Shown here one piece after another: positions 1 to 6,690 of a DNA stretch of 8,038 bases (position 1 is its first letter; each line of letters begins with the position of its first letter). Source of the DNA: Sphingomonas bacterium (GTDB taxonomy: Bacteria; Pseudomonadota; Alphaproteobacteria; Sphingomonadales; Sphingomonadaceae). Below the pieces are notes generated by a model. The model did no database searches, had not been told where the DNA came from, and was given only the letters and a program-made list of their open reading frames with translations. A program made the position numbers and the translations under genes. Location of the stretch: the NCBI GenBank assembly GCA_026785965.1, contig JAJAYY010000208.1, forward strand, positions 1 through 8,038. The letters are read 5' to 3'.

Positions 1-596
1 CATTCGCACTGCTATACGGCGGAATGACCTGTATCGCCGGAGTGCTGGGCTCGAAGCAGGTGGCGCTCGGACCGCTCGCTGTCGAGGCCGGGATTTTCCC
101 GTTCCTGCTGCTCGTCGCGTTGTCGAGCGCGGTTGCGGAACTGTACGGCCGAGCGACGGCCGACCGGCTGGTGCGGTTCGGCTTCGTCCCGCTGGTCACC
201 GCCATGATCCTCACCTTCATCGTCATCCAGCTGCCGACCGACACGGGAATGTACGAGCCGGCCAAGGAAGCTTTTCCGATCATCCTCGGACAGAGCTGGC
301 GGCTGATGGCGGCGGGAATCATCGCTTACGGCGTGTCGATGACGCTCAACGTCTATTTGTTCTCGAAACTCACGCAGATGGGCACCCGGCTGGTCGCGGT
401 GCGCGCCGCAATCGCGTCAACCTTGAGCCAGATCGTCGACACGTTGATCTTCATCACTGTCGCATTTTATGGTGTTCGCCCGATCGCCGATCTGATTGCC
501 GGGCAAGCGCTCGCCAAGATCATCCTGTCGATCGTGCTGGTGCCGCTGCTGATCATGTTGCTGGTTAGCATCGGTCGCAGACTCGATCGCGCCTGA
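1..596 (+). CDS. YhhQ/VUT-family queuosine precursor transporter (3' part, 5' end outside window)
   Basis: This is an inner-membrane protein of the YhhQ (DUF165/VUT_1) family. Members import queuosine precursors (7-cyano- or 7-aminomethyl-7-deazaguanine) for tRNA modification. The reading frame is already open at base 3, reading FALLYGG before the first Met at 24, so the true start lies upstream; about 197 residues are visible and perhaps 10-30 are missing. Counting from the Met at 24, hydrophobic segments lie near residues 24-40, 52-70, 92-112, 134-150 and 160-183. The second half has the family pattern: an R...AxxIAY stretch, a Leu-Asn-Val-Tyr-Leu-Phe segment (LDVxVF in E. coli YhhQ), then ASTLSQIVDTLIF with its conserved Asp-Thr pair. 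The C-terminus is short and basic (RRLDRA). It has no evident link to the receptor genes downstream, which are separated by a 207-base structured gap. Family assignment is fairly secure; transport of a specific precursor is known for the family, not shown here. Confidence 0.85.
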   Translation, partial: FALLYGGMTCIAGVLGSKQVALGPLAVEAGIFPFLLLVALSSAVAELYGRATADRLVRFGFVPLVTAMILTFIVIQLPTDTGMYEPAKEAFPIILGQSWRLMAAGIIAYGVSMTLNVYLFSKLTQMGTRLVAVRAAIASTLSQIVDTLIFITVAFYGVRPIADLIAGQALAKIILSIVLVPLLIMLLVSIGRRLDRA

Positions 597-638
597 CTGT
601 GCATCGCTGCTTGTAAATTTGGGCGCCCCTTGCTTTAG

Positions 639-653
639 GCGACTCAGAGTCGC
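639..653. repeat. 15-bp odd palindrome in the receptor leader
   Basis: GCGACTC and GAGTCGC flank a single central A. It can fold as a 6-bp stem with a CAG loop. It starts 43 bases after the yhhQ stop and is not followed by a T run, so it is a poor intrinsic terminator. It could be a protein-binding site or an RNA hairpin at the end of the yhhQ transcript. No function can be assigned. Confidence 0.5.
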
Positions 654-673
654 GGGGTTAGCGACGGGCAGCG

Positions 674-686
674 TGTAATTCTTACA
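674..686. promoter_or_regulatory. Operator-like inverted repeat TGTAA-N3-TTACA
   Basis: Perfect 5-bp arms (TGTAA/TTACA) are separated by TTC. The arms equal the outer five bases of each half of the palindrome at 5553-5566 upstream of lacI. Here the spacing is one base shorter and the central CG expected for LacI-family proteins is missing. It lies 118 bases upstream of the receptor start at 804. It may be a site for a different regulator, or a chance repeat. Confidence 0.3.
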
Positions 687-707
687 ACGCTCGGAAAAGA
701 CCAGGCC

Positions 708-729
708 TGACGAACTCGAAAATTCGTCA
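708..729. repeat. 7-bp inverted repeat (hairpin) in the receptor leader
   Basis: TGACGAA and TTCGTCA form a perfect 7-bp stem around an 8-base loop that ends in an A tract (CTCGAAAA). It is 75 bases upstream of the receptor start. It could be a 5'-UTR hairpin or a dimeric protein site. No clear -35/-10 pair could be placed around it by eye. Confidence 0.4.
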
Positions 730-793
730 TTTCGTCTTATCCACGCTCTAGCGACCCCAGATGTGACCGGGGATTCGGGTTCACTTTTCCATT

Positions 794-798
794 GGGGT
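794..798 (+). promoter_or_regulatory. Weak ribosome-binding site that favours the GTG start at 804
   Basis: A GGGGT stretch lies 5 bases before the GTG at 804. TTG codons in the same frame at 792 and 798 overlap or precede this stretch and have no purine-rich site at a sensible distance. The site is not a full AGGAGG, so initiation may be modest. Confidence 0.4.
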
Positions 799-803
799 TG
801 ATC

Positions 804-3800
804 GTGAAAAAAGCTTTCTTGCTGCGCTCCTGCGCGATGTTTGCCGTGCCGCTCGCGGCGACTGCCATCCTGTCCACCACTGCCCAGGCGCAGCAGATCA
901 CGACCGAAATTAATGGTCAGGTGAACAATGAAGCGGGCGAACCGCTGGCCAACGCCACGGTGATCATCACCGACACGCGCACCGGTGCCACCGACACCAC
1001 TTCGGCCAACGCACAGGGCTATTTCTCGGCCCGCAACCTGTCGACCGGCGGCCCTTACACTGTCACCGCGACCGCCCCCAATTTCCAGGGCCAGACGGTC
1101 AATGACATCACCACTTCATTGCAGGGCGCGACCCAGCTCAGCTTCACGTTGACAGCGGCGTCGGCCGAGGCAAGCACCGAGACCATCGTCGTCACCGGCG
1201 CCCGTGCCCGCGTCACCCAGCTCGCGACCGGCCCCGGCACTTCGTTCGGCGCCGACGTGCTTGAATCGGCGCCGTCGTTCAACCGCGACATTCGCGACGT
1301 CATCCGCGCTGATCCGCGCGTCAGCCTCGACCGCGACGATCAAACCGGCCAGGACCGCATCTCGTGCCTCGGCGGCAACGACCGCGGCAACGCCTTCACC
1401 GTCGACGGCATTACCCAGAGCGACGTCTACGGCCTTAACGACACCGGCTTTTCGTCGCGCAGCTCGACCCCGCTGCCGTATGACGCGATCCGCGAGACTC
1501 AGGTCCAGTTCGCGCCATTCGATGTCGAATTCGGCCAGTTCACCGGTTGCGCGATCAACGTCGTCACCCGCGGCGGCACCAACAAGTTCCACGGCGGTGG
1601 CTTCTTCGAATATACCGACAACAAGCTGACCGGCGACAAGCTCAGGGGTCAGAAAATCACCATCGCCGACTTCAGCGACAAGCGCTGGGGCGTTTCGCTC
1701 GGCGGTCCGGTGTTCAAGAATCGCTTGTTCCTGTTCGGCGCCTATGAAAGCCGCAAGTCGGCCGACACGCAGGAGGTCGGACCCGCCGGCCTCGGCTACG
1801 CGACCGAGATTGCTGCGGTAACCGAGGCGAATTTCAACGCGATCTCGCAGGTCCTGCGCGACACCTACGGAATCGAAACCGGCCCGCTCGCGCGCAGCCT
1901 GCCGTTCACCAATGAACGTTGGTTCGCCCGTGCCGATTTTCAGATCACCGATAACCACCGCCTCGAAGGCACCTTCCAACGGATCGAGGAAGCCCGCATC
2001 GGGTCGGACGACTTCTTTTCCGGCACCTCGCCGCAGGTCACCGGCTACAACACCTTCCTGACCTCGGGCAGCGTGTCGAACTTCTACTCGGGCCGCCTCT
2101 ACTCGAAGTGGACCGACAACATCTCGACCGAGCTGCGTTACTCGCGCTCCGACATTCGCGATCGCCAGGATCCGGTCGGTGGCGGCGAAGCCCAGTCGGA
2201 CAATCCGATTCCGCGGATCATCGTTGGCATCGACAATCCGCCGCTGGGCACCAGCCCATTCGGCCAGACGCCGCCGGATGCCACGATTCTCGCCGGACCG
2301 GGCTCCAATCGTTCGGCCAACGACCTGCGCAACCGCATTCAACAATATAAAGGTGCTATCAAGATTGGCCTCGGCGACCACAGCTTCAAGGTCGGAGCCG
2401 AGCTCAACACGGCGGACGTCTTCAACCTGTTCGTCGCCAATGCGACCGGCACGCTCGTCTTCCGCAACATCGCCGACCTCCAGGCCGGCCTGCTGTCGCC
2501 GGGCATCGGCAGCAACCAGACCGATACGCGTCCGTTCAACGTCGTGCCCGGTCTGACTGAAGGGGCGTTCGGCAATTTCACCGCCAGCGGCGACATCAAT
2601 TCCGCCGCCGCCAAGTTCAAGCGCAGCATCTATACGCTTTACGCACAGGACGATTGGCGGATGTCCGACAATCTGAATGTCGTTCTCGGGCTCCGCGCGG
2701 ACTTCTTCAAGGGCGACCACCCGACCCTCAACCCCAATTTCAAGACCCGCTTCGGCTTTGGCAACGATACCGGCTTCAGCGACATCGATCCGATCATCCT
2801 GCCGCGCGTCGCCGCGACCTATGACCTCAACGACTTCTCGATCTTCAGCCGCACCAAGCTGCGTGCTGGCGTCGGCGTCTTCTCGGGCGGCGATCCCTTG
2901 GTCTGGTTCGCCAATTCGTTCCAGAACGACGGATCGGTGTTCGGGCTCGGCACGACCCAGGGAACGGTCGCCAATCCGTGCCCGGCGGGTCAGATCGACG
3001 TTGTCGTCGGCGGTGTGTTCACCGGTGTCCCGGCGTGCGCGATCAATGGCGGTGCGGCGCTCGCCGCCGTCGGCCAGGCCAACACCCAGTCGATCGATCC
3101 CGACATCAAGATGGCGACCGTGGTGCGCACCAACCTCGGCTTTGAAACGCGGCTCAACATTGCGCCGGGCTTCTTCAGCGGGTGGCGCCTCAACGGCGAT
3201 TACATCCTCAGCCGCTATCGCGATCCGTTCACGATCGTCGATCTCGCCCAGGCGATCAACCCCGCTGCCGGCGCCGGCGGCTACACCATCGACGGTCGGC
3301 CGATCTATCGCCAGATCGACCTGACGCGTGCCGGCTGCACCGGCAAGCTGGTCGATCCGGGCGCGCCGCCGCGGTTCGAAAACCTCAACGCGGCTTGCTT
3401 CGGCGGCTCGCGCATCGATGAAATGATGCTGACCAACGCCAAGGGCTTCACCAGCCAGATCTTCTCGGCCTTGCTGGCGAAGGATTTCGGCAGCGGCATC
3501 TTCACACCGGGCGGCGGGGTCTATTTCAGCGCCGGTTACGCCTACACCGACTCGCACGACCGGCGGAACATGTTCAATTCGACCGCCACGTCGAACTACG
3601 ACCAGACTGCCAACGACGACCGTCAGAACCCAGACGAATCGCGCGGCTATTATGGCAGCAAGCACAACATCACGCTGGCGACGAGCTTCCGTGAGAAGTT
3701 CTTCGGCGACCTCGACACCAAGTTCGGGATTTCGTTCGTCGCGCGTTCGGGGCGTCCCTACAGCTTGACCTTCTCGGGCGGGGGCATCTTTAGCAACAGC

Positions 3801-4283
3801 GCCTCGGGCAATGACAATGCCTTGCTCTATGTTCCAACCGGGCCGACCGACCCCAATCTGTCGCCGTCGTCCAACGCCGCTGCGGTCGCTTCGCTCAACA
3901 CGTTTGTTGATGGTCTGAAGTGCGCCCGCGAGGCACGTGGCACGACGATCAAGCGCAACACCTGCAACAACGACTGGTACTATGACATGGACCTTCGTAT
4001 TTCGCAGCAACTGCCCGGTGCTGGTCGCCTGATTGGGGTCAAGGACACCATCGAAGTCTATGCGATGGTCGACAATTTCCTCAACGTTCTGAGCAACAAG
4101 TGGAACGTCTTCCGCCGCCGCAGTTCGGTCGGAGTGCAGGATGTCGCGAGCATCAGCGGACTCGATTCGGCCGGCCGCTACATCATCAGTGGCTACACCG
4201 GTGGCTCGTTCGACACCGACAATGAGATCAAGAACAACGCCTCGTTGTGGCGCCTGAAGTTTGGCGCCAGCTACAAGTTCTGA
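804..4283 (+). CDS. Oar-like TonB-dependent receptor, complete (1159 aa)
   Basis: Outer-membrane TonB-dependent receptor that would take up a ligand using energy from TonB-ExbBD. The GTG at 804 was chosen because it gives a clean signal peptide (MKKAFLL, hydrophobic core, cleavage after Ala-Gln-Ala, residue 29). In-frame TTG at 792 would add four residues. A carboxypeptidase-regulatory-like/TonB-linked beta-sandwich domain spans about 33-117 (GQVNNEAGEPLANATV, then QGYFSARNL). A TonB-box-like ETIVVTGAR is at 126-134. The plug spans about 138-260 and contains FTVDGI and INVVTRGGTNKFHGG. The rest is barrel, with YAQDDW at 613-618, DNFLN at 1090-1094 and a terminal Phe at 1159. The mature protein has eight cysteines that fall in four close pairs. 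Length fits Oar-like receptors (about 1000-1200 aa). It is followed by its own terminator, so it is probably monocistronic. The substrate is unknown; nearby sugar genes suggest a carbohydrate, but Oar relatives also handle proteins or peptides. Confidence 0.93.
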   Translation: MKKAFLLRSCAMFAVPLAATAILSTTAQAQQITTEINGQVNNEAGEPLANATVIITDTRTGATDTTSANAQGYFSARNLSTGGPYTVTATAPNFQGQTVNDITTSLQGATQLSFTLTAASAEASTETIVVTGARARVTQLATGPGTSFGADVLESAPSFNRDIRDVIRADPRVSLDRDDQTGQDRISCLGGNDRGNAFTVDGITQSDVYGLNDTGFSSRSSTPLPYDAIRETQVQFAPFDVEFGQFTGCAINVVTRGGTNKFHGGGFFEYTDNKLTGDKLRGQKITIADFSDKRWGVSLGGPVFKNRLFLFGAYESRKSADTQEVGPAGLGYATEIAAVTEANFNAISQVLRDTYGIETGPLARSLPFTNERWFARADFQITDNHRLEGTFQRIEEARIGSDDFFSGTSPQVTGYNTFLTSGSVSNFYSGRLYSKWTDNISTELRYSRSDIRDRQDPVGGGEAQSDNPIPRIIVGIDNPPLGTSPFGQTPPDATILAGPGSNRSANDLRNRIQQYKGAIKIGLGDHSFKVGAELNTADVFNLFVANATGTLVFRNIADLQAGLLSPGIGSNQTDTRPFNVVPGLTEGAFGNFTASGDINSAAAKFKRSIYTLYAQDDWRMSDNLNVVLGLRADFFKGDHPTLNPNFKTRFGFGNDTGFSDIDPIILPRVAATYDLNDFSIFSRTKLRAGVGVFSGGDPLVWFANSFQNDGSVFGLGTTQGTVANPCPAGQIDVVVGGVFTGVPACAINGGAALAAVGQANTQSIDPDIKMATVVRTNLGFETRLNIAPGFFSGWRLNGDYILSRYRDPFTIVDLAQAINPAAGAGGYTIDGRPIYRQIDLTRAGCTGKLVDPGAPPRFENLNAACFGGSRIDEMMLTNAKGFTSQIFSALLAKDFGSGIFTPGGGVYFSAGYAYTDSHDRRNMFNSTATSNYDQTANDDRQNPDESRGYYGSKHNITLATSFREKFFGDLDTKFGISFVARSGRPYSLTFSGGGIFSNSASGNDNALLYVPTGPTDPNLSPSSNAAAVASLNTFVDGLKCAREARGTTIKRNTCNNDWYYDMDLRISQQLPGAGRLIGVKDTIEVYAMVDNFLNVLSNKWNVFRRRSSVGVQDVASISGLDSAGRYIISGYTGGSFDTDNEIKNNASLWRLKFGASYKF

Positions 4284-4302
4284 TCGATTCACGGACTACA
4301 GC

Positions 4303-4336
4303 AAGGGCGTCGCTCAGGATCGAGCGGCGCCCTTTT
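4303..4336 (+). terminator. Intrinsic terminator after the first receptor
   Basis: The arms GGGCGTCGCTC and GAGCGGCGCCC pair over 11 positions with one G-U wobble around a 6-base AGGATC loop. A further A-A/T-T extension precedes the T4 tail at 4333-4336. It begins 20 bases after the receptor stop. The tail is short, but the stem is strong. It separates the receptor transcript from the ABC ATPase gene. Confidence 0.85.
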
Positions 4337-4424
4337 GCGTGGCGCCGAGTGGGCCAAATCGAGACAGCGGTTGCGGGCGGCCGCGCGGTTGACCTAGCGT
4401 GCGTACGCGAGGAGGTCGCGTGCA

Positions 4425-5510
4425 ATGAGTGAGCTAAGCGTCGAACATGCCAGCAAGTCGTTTGGCCAAACCGAGGTCCTGCGCGACGTCAGCCTGACCG
4501 TCGCCGACGGCGAATTCTGCGTCATCGTCGGGCCGTCGGGGTGTGGCAAATCGACCCTTTTGCGCGCCGTCGCCGGGCTCGAGGAACTCGACCAGGGGAG
4601 CATTTCGATCGGCGGCAAGAAGGTCGACGGCCTGCCCCCGGCGAAACGCGGGATCGCGATGGTGTTCCAAAGCTATGCGCTTTACCCGCACCTCAGCCTG
4701 CGCGAGAATATGGCGTTCGCGCTCAAGCTCGCCAACAAGCCCAAGCCCGAGATCGACGCGGCGGTCGACCGCGCCGCCGCGATCCTCGGGATCGAGACCC
4801 TGCTCGAGCGCAAGCCCGCGGCCTTGTCGGGCGGCCAGCGTCAGCGAGTCGCGATCGGCCGGGCGATCGTCCGTCAACCCGAAGTGTTCCTGTTCGACGA
4901 GCCCTTGTCGAACCTCGATGCCGCGCTGCGCGTCCGCATGCGGTTCGAATTCGCCGCGCTCCATCGCCAGCTCAAGACGACCACCATCTACGTCACCCAC
5001 GACCAGGTCGAAGCGATGACGCTGGCCGACCGGATCGTCGTCATGCGCGCTGGCAAGATCGAGCAGGTCGGCACCCCCGCCGATCTCTACGAGCGACCCG
5101 ACAACCTGTTCGTCGCGGGCTTCATCGGATCGCCGCAGATGAATTTCCTGACCGGCGAAATCGTCGGCGGCGCCGATGATCGCCCGAGCGTGCGGCTCGA
5201 CGACGGCGCGCTCATCGCTTTGCCCGACAAAGCAAAGACGCTCCCCGCCTCCGGCAAGGTCACGCTCGGCATCCGCCCCGAACATCTCGCCGCGTCGAGC
5301 GATGCCGGGGGTCTGAGCCGCACCGCGCAATTCATTGAACGCCTCGGCGGCAGCGCCAACATTCACCTCGTCGATGCGGCTGGCGAGGGCGAACTCGTAT
5401 GGCAGCAGCGCGAGCCGGTCCCGATCGCCGAGGGCGAGACGATCGCGCTGACCCCTGAGCCAGCGCATATCCACCTGTTCAACGAAGCCGGCACGGCGCT
5501 TCTTTCCTGA
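4425..5510 (+). CDS. MalK/UgpC-type sugar ABC transporter ATP-binding protein (361 aa)
   Basis: Cytoplasmic ATPase subunit of the CUT1-type carbohydrate importer family (MalK, UgpC, MsiK), which hydrolyses ATP to drive a sugar permease pair. All catalytic motifs are intact: Walker [10 protein letters not shown] at 36-44, Q-loop Gln82 in [11 protein letters not shown], signature LSGGQRQ at 134-140, Walker B VFLFDEP at 154-160, D-loop SNLD at 162-165 and H-loop His192. The linker FIGSPQMNF at 233-241 and GIRPEHL at 282-288 mark the C-terminal OB-fold/TOBE regulatory domain that separates sugar importers from other ABC ATPases. Length is close to the usual 360-375 aa. The ATG start is supported by AGGAGG at 4410-4415, 9 bases upstream. 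It sits between the terminator at 4303-4336 and the lacI operator region. No permease or binding-protein gene is visible, so it may serve a permease encoded elsewhere, as Streptomyces MsiK does. The substrate cannot be assigned. Confidence 0.93.
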   Translation: MSELSVEHASKSFGQTEVLRDVSLTVADGEFCVIVGPSGCGKSTLLRAVAGLEELDQGSISIGGKKVDGLPPAKRGIAMVFQSYALYPHLSLRENMAFALKLANKPKPEIDAAVDRAAAILGIETLLERKPAALSGGQRQRVAIGRAIVRQPEVFLFDEPLSNLDAALRVRMRFEFAALHRQLKTTTIYVTHDQVEAMTLADRIVVMRAGKIEQVGTPADLYERPDNLFVAGFIGSPQMNFLTGEIVGGADDRPSVRLDDGALIALPDKAKTLPASGKVTLGIRPEHLAASSDAGGLSRTAQFIERLGGSANIHLVDAAGEGELVWQQREPVPIAEGETIALTPEPAHIHLFNEAGTALLS

Positions 5511-5533
5511 TCGTGACAAATTAGCGACATAAT
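5504..5533 (+). promoter_or_regulatory. Possible lacI promoter (weak candidate)
   Basis: CATAAT at 5528-5533 matches the sigma-70 -10 consensus at five of six positions. A poor -35 (TTCCTG, 5504-5509) lies 18 bases upstream, overlapping the end of the ABC gene. Transcription from here would begin near 5540, placing the palindrome at 5553-5566 just downstream, where a bound repressor would block it. The -35 is weak, so this is tentative. Confidence 0.25.
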
Positions 5534-5552
5534 CTGTCTTGCGGCAGGCCAA

Positions 5553-5566
5553 TGTAACCGGTTACA
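5553..5566. promoter_or_regulatory. LacI-family operator, perfect 14-bp palindrome
   Basis: TGTAACCGGTTACA is fully self-complementary with the central CG typical of LacI/PurR/CcpA-type operators. It matches every position of the published CcpA cre consensus TGWNANCGNTNWCA. It lies 78 bases upstream of the LacI-family gene that starts at 5645, in the only sizeable non-coding gap near that gene. This is the layout expected for autorepression. Since the second receptor follows lacI by 2 bases, the same site probably controls it too. The identity of the binding protein is inferred. Confidence 0.8.
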
Positions 5567-5630
5567 CCGTTCCGGCGGGTAGGAGGCTCACCCGTATTGA
5601 CCTGAACCGCCGAAATGAGCGGGAGGGTTG

Positions 5631-5637
5631 GGAGGAG
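5631..5637 (+). promoter_or_regulatory. Ribosome-binding site that fixes the lacI start at 5645
   Basis: GGAGGAG lies 7 bases before the ATG at 5645. An in-frame ATG at 5615 would add ten residues before the conserved LacI N-terminus and has no such site close by. A separate AGGAGG at 5581-5586 is 28 bases from that upstream ATG, too far to serve it. Confidence 0.8.
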
Positions 5638-5644
5638 AAGCGCG

Positions 5645-6688
5645 ATGGTGACCATCCGCGATGTTGCGCGCGAAGCGGGGGTTTCCGTCGCGTCGGCGTC
5701 GCGTGCGCTCAACCAGAACCCCAACGTCACGCCCGAAACCCGTGCCAGGATCCAGGATGCGGCGCGCCGGCTGCGCTACATTCCCCACGAAGGCGCGCGC
5801 AGCCTGACCCGCCGCCGCTGCGACGCGATCGGCGTCGTCCTGCCCGATCTGTTCGGCGAATATTTCAGCGAGCTGGTACGCGGCATCGACCGCGTCGCCC
5901 ACGCCAGCGGTCTGCAACTCCTGCTCAGCAACATGCACGGCAGCCCGCACGAAACCGCGACCGCGATTCGTGCCATGCGCGGCCGCGTCGACGGCTTGCT
6001 GGTGATGTCGCCCGAGGGTGACGGCAGCCACTTGCACGACGCGCTTCCGCACGGTCTTCCCGCGGTCCTGCTCAACGACGACCACACCCACGGTGAGGCG
6101 AGCGCGGTCGGGATCGACAATGAAGGCGGCGCGCGCGCCATCACCGAGCACCTTGTCGCGCAAGGCTATCGGCGGATTGCGCACATCGCCGGGCCGCGCC
6201 ACAATCGCGACGCGCGCCAGCGCCAGCAAGGGTTTGTCGACGCCATCGCCGCGACCATCGGCGAGCGCGGTCCGGTGATCGTCCCGGGCGACTTTACCGA
6301 GGCTGGCGGGGCCGAAGCCGCGCGGCTGCTGATCGCCGGACGCGTGCCGTTCGACGCGATTTTCTGCGCCAACGACATGATGGCGCTGGGGTGCATGGCG
6401 GTGCTCGAGGATGCCGGCCTCGCTATCCCCGACGATGTCGGCGTCGCCGGGTTCGATGACATTCCGCTGGCCGGCTATGCGTCGCCGCCGCTGACCACGA
6501 TGAAGGTTCATATCGACGAATTGGGCGCCCATGCGATGACCATTTTGCTGGCGCGCATGCGCGACGACGGCGCCGCGCCAACGACCCACATTCTCGCCCC
6601 CACGCTCGTCGCCCGCGCCTCGACCGCGCGCGTCAAATTCGATTACCGCACACCATCACGAACACACGTCGCAACGGAGGGAAACTGA
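5645..6688 (+). CDS. LacI-family transcriptional regulator (347 aa)
   Basis: Dimeric DNA-binding repressor whose effector is usually a sugar or sugar derivative. The N-terminus MVTIRDVAREAGVSVASASRALN is the LacI-type helix-turn-helix at residues 3-23. The recognition-helix start (S14 V15 A16) resembles CcpA-like members more than LacI itself, and the usual Thr-Val-Ser is Ser-Ala-Ser (17-19). The hinge helix GARSL ends in Leu54, the residue that in PurR wedges into the central CpG of the operator. The periplasmic-binding-protein-like effector domain follows from about residue 60, with typical family segments GIDNEGGARAITEHL, CANDMMALG (241-249) and GFDDIPLA (269-276). Length is normal for the family. 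The start at 5645 is set by GGAGGAG at 5631-5637. The stop is 2 bases before the next receptor, and its last codons contain that receptor's ribosome-binding site. It probably represses itself and that receptor through 5553-5566. The ligand is unknown. Confidence 0.93.
   Translation: MVTIRDVAREAGVSVASASRALNQNPNVTPETRARIQDAARRLRYIPHEGARSLTRRRCDAIGVVLPDLFGEYFSELVRGIDRVAHASGLQLLLSNMHGSPHETATAIRAMRGRVDGLLVMSPEGDGSHLHDALPHGLPAVLLNDDHTHGEASAVGIDNEGGARAITEHLVAQGYRRIAHIAGPRHNRDARQRQQGFVDAIAATIGERGPVIVPGDFTEAGGAEAARLLIAGRVPFDAIFCANDMMALGCMAVLEDAGLAIPDDVGVAGFDDIPLAGYASPPLTTMKVHIDELGAHAMTILLARMRDDGAAPTTHILAPTLVARASTARVKFDYRTPSRTHVATEGN
6676..6681 (+). promoter_or_regulatory. Ribosome-binding site of the second receptor, inside the lacI end
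   Basis: GGAGGG lies 9 bases before the ATG at 6691 and is part of the last codons of lacI (Thr-Glu-Gly-Asn-stop). Ribosomes finishing lacI would stop next to this start, which suggests translational coupling. It supports the 6691 start. Confidence 0.75.
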
Positions 6689-6690
6689 CC

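Noticed and set aside
762..770. TGTGACCGG, one mismatch from the left part of the lacI operator, 33 bases before the first receptor's start
   Set aside because: The right half does not continue the palindrome, and a nine-base near match in GC-rich DNA is not enough to call an operator.
1116..4292. Open frame of about 1058 codons on the minus strand across the first receptor gene
   Set aside because: It mirrors the codons of the receptor gene, a common by-product of high GC at third positions. Its translation is rich in Arg, Ala, Glu and Val without recognisable domains, while the plus-strand frame has a signal peptide and full receptor motifs.
4401..4408. GCGTACGC palindrome before the ABC ATPase gene
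   Set aside because: Only 8 bp, expected by chance at this base composition, and without supporting promoter elements. A TTGACC at 4389-4394 also lacks a matching -10 box.
5521..5528. TTAGCGAC shared with 658-665, both upstream of TGTAA repeats
   Set aside because: The distances to the repeats differ (8 versus 24 intervening bases) and a single shared octamer may be chance.
4434..5552. Minus-strand open frame across the ABC ATPase gene
   Set aside because: Antisense shadow of a gene with intact Walker, signature and TOBE motifs; no domain or convincing ribosome-binding site was seen.
5588..6589. Minus-strand open frame across the LacI gene
   Set aside because: Antisense shadow of a clear LacI-family gene; low-complexity composition and no recognisable motifs.
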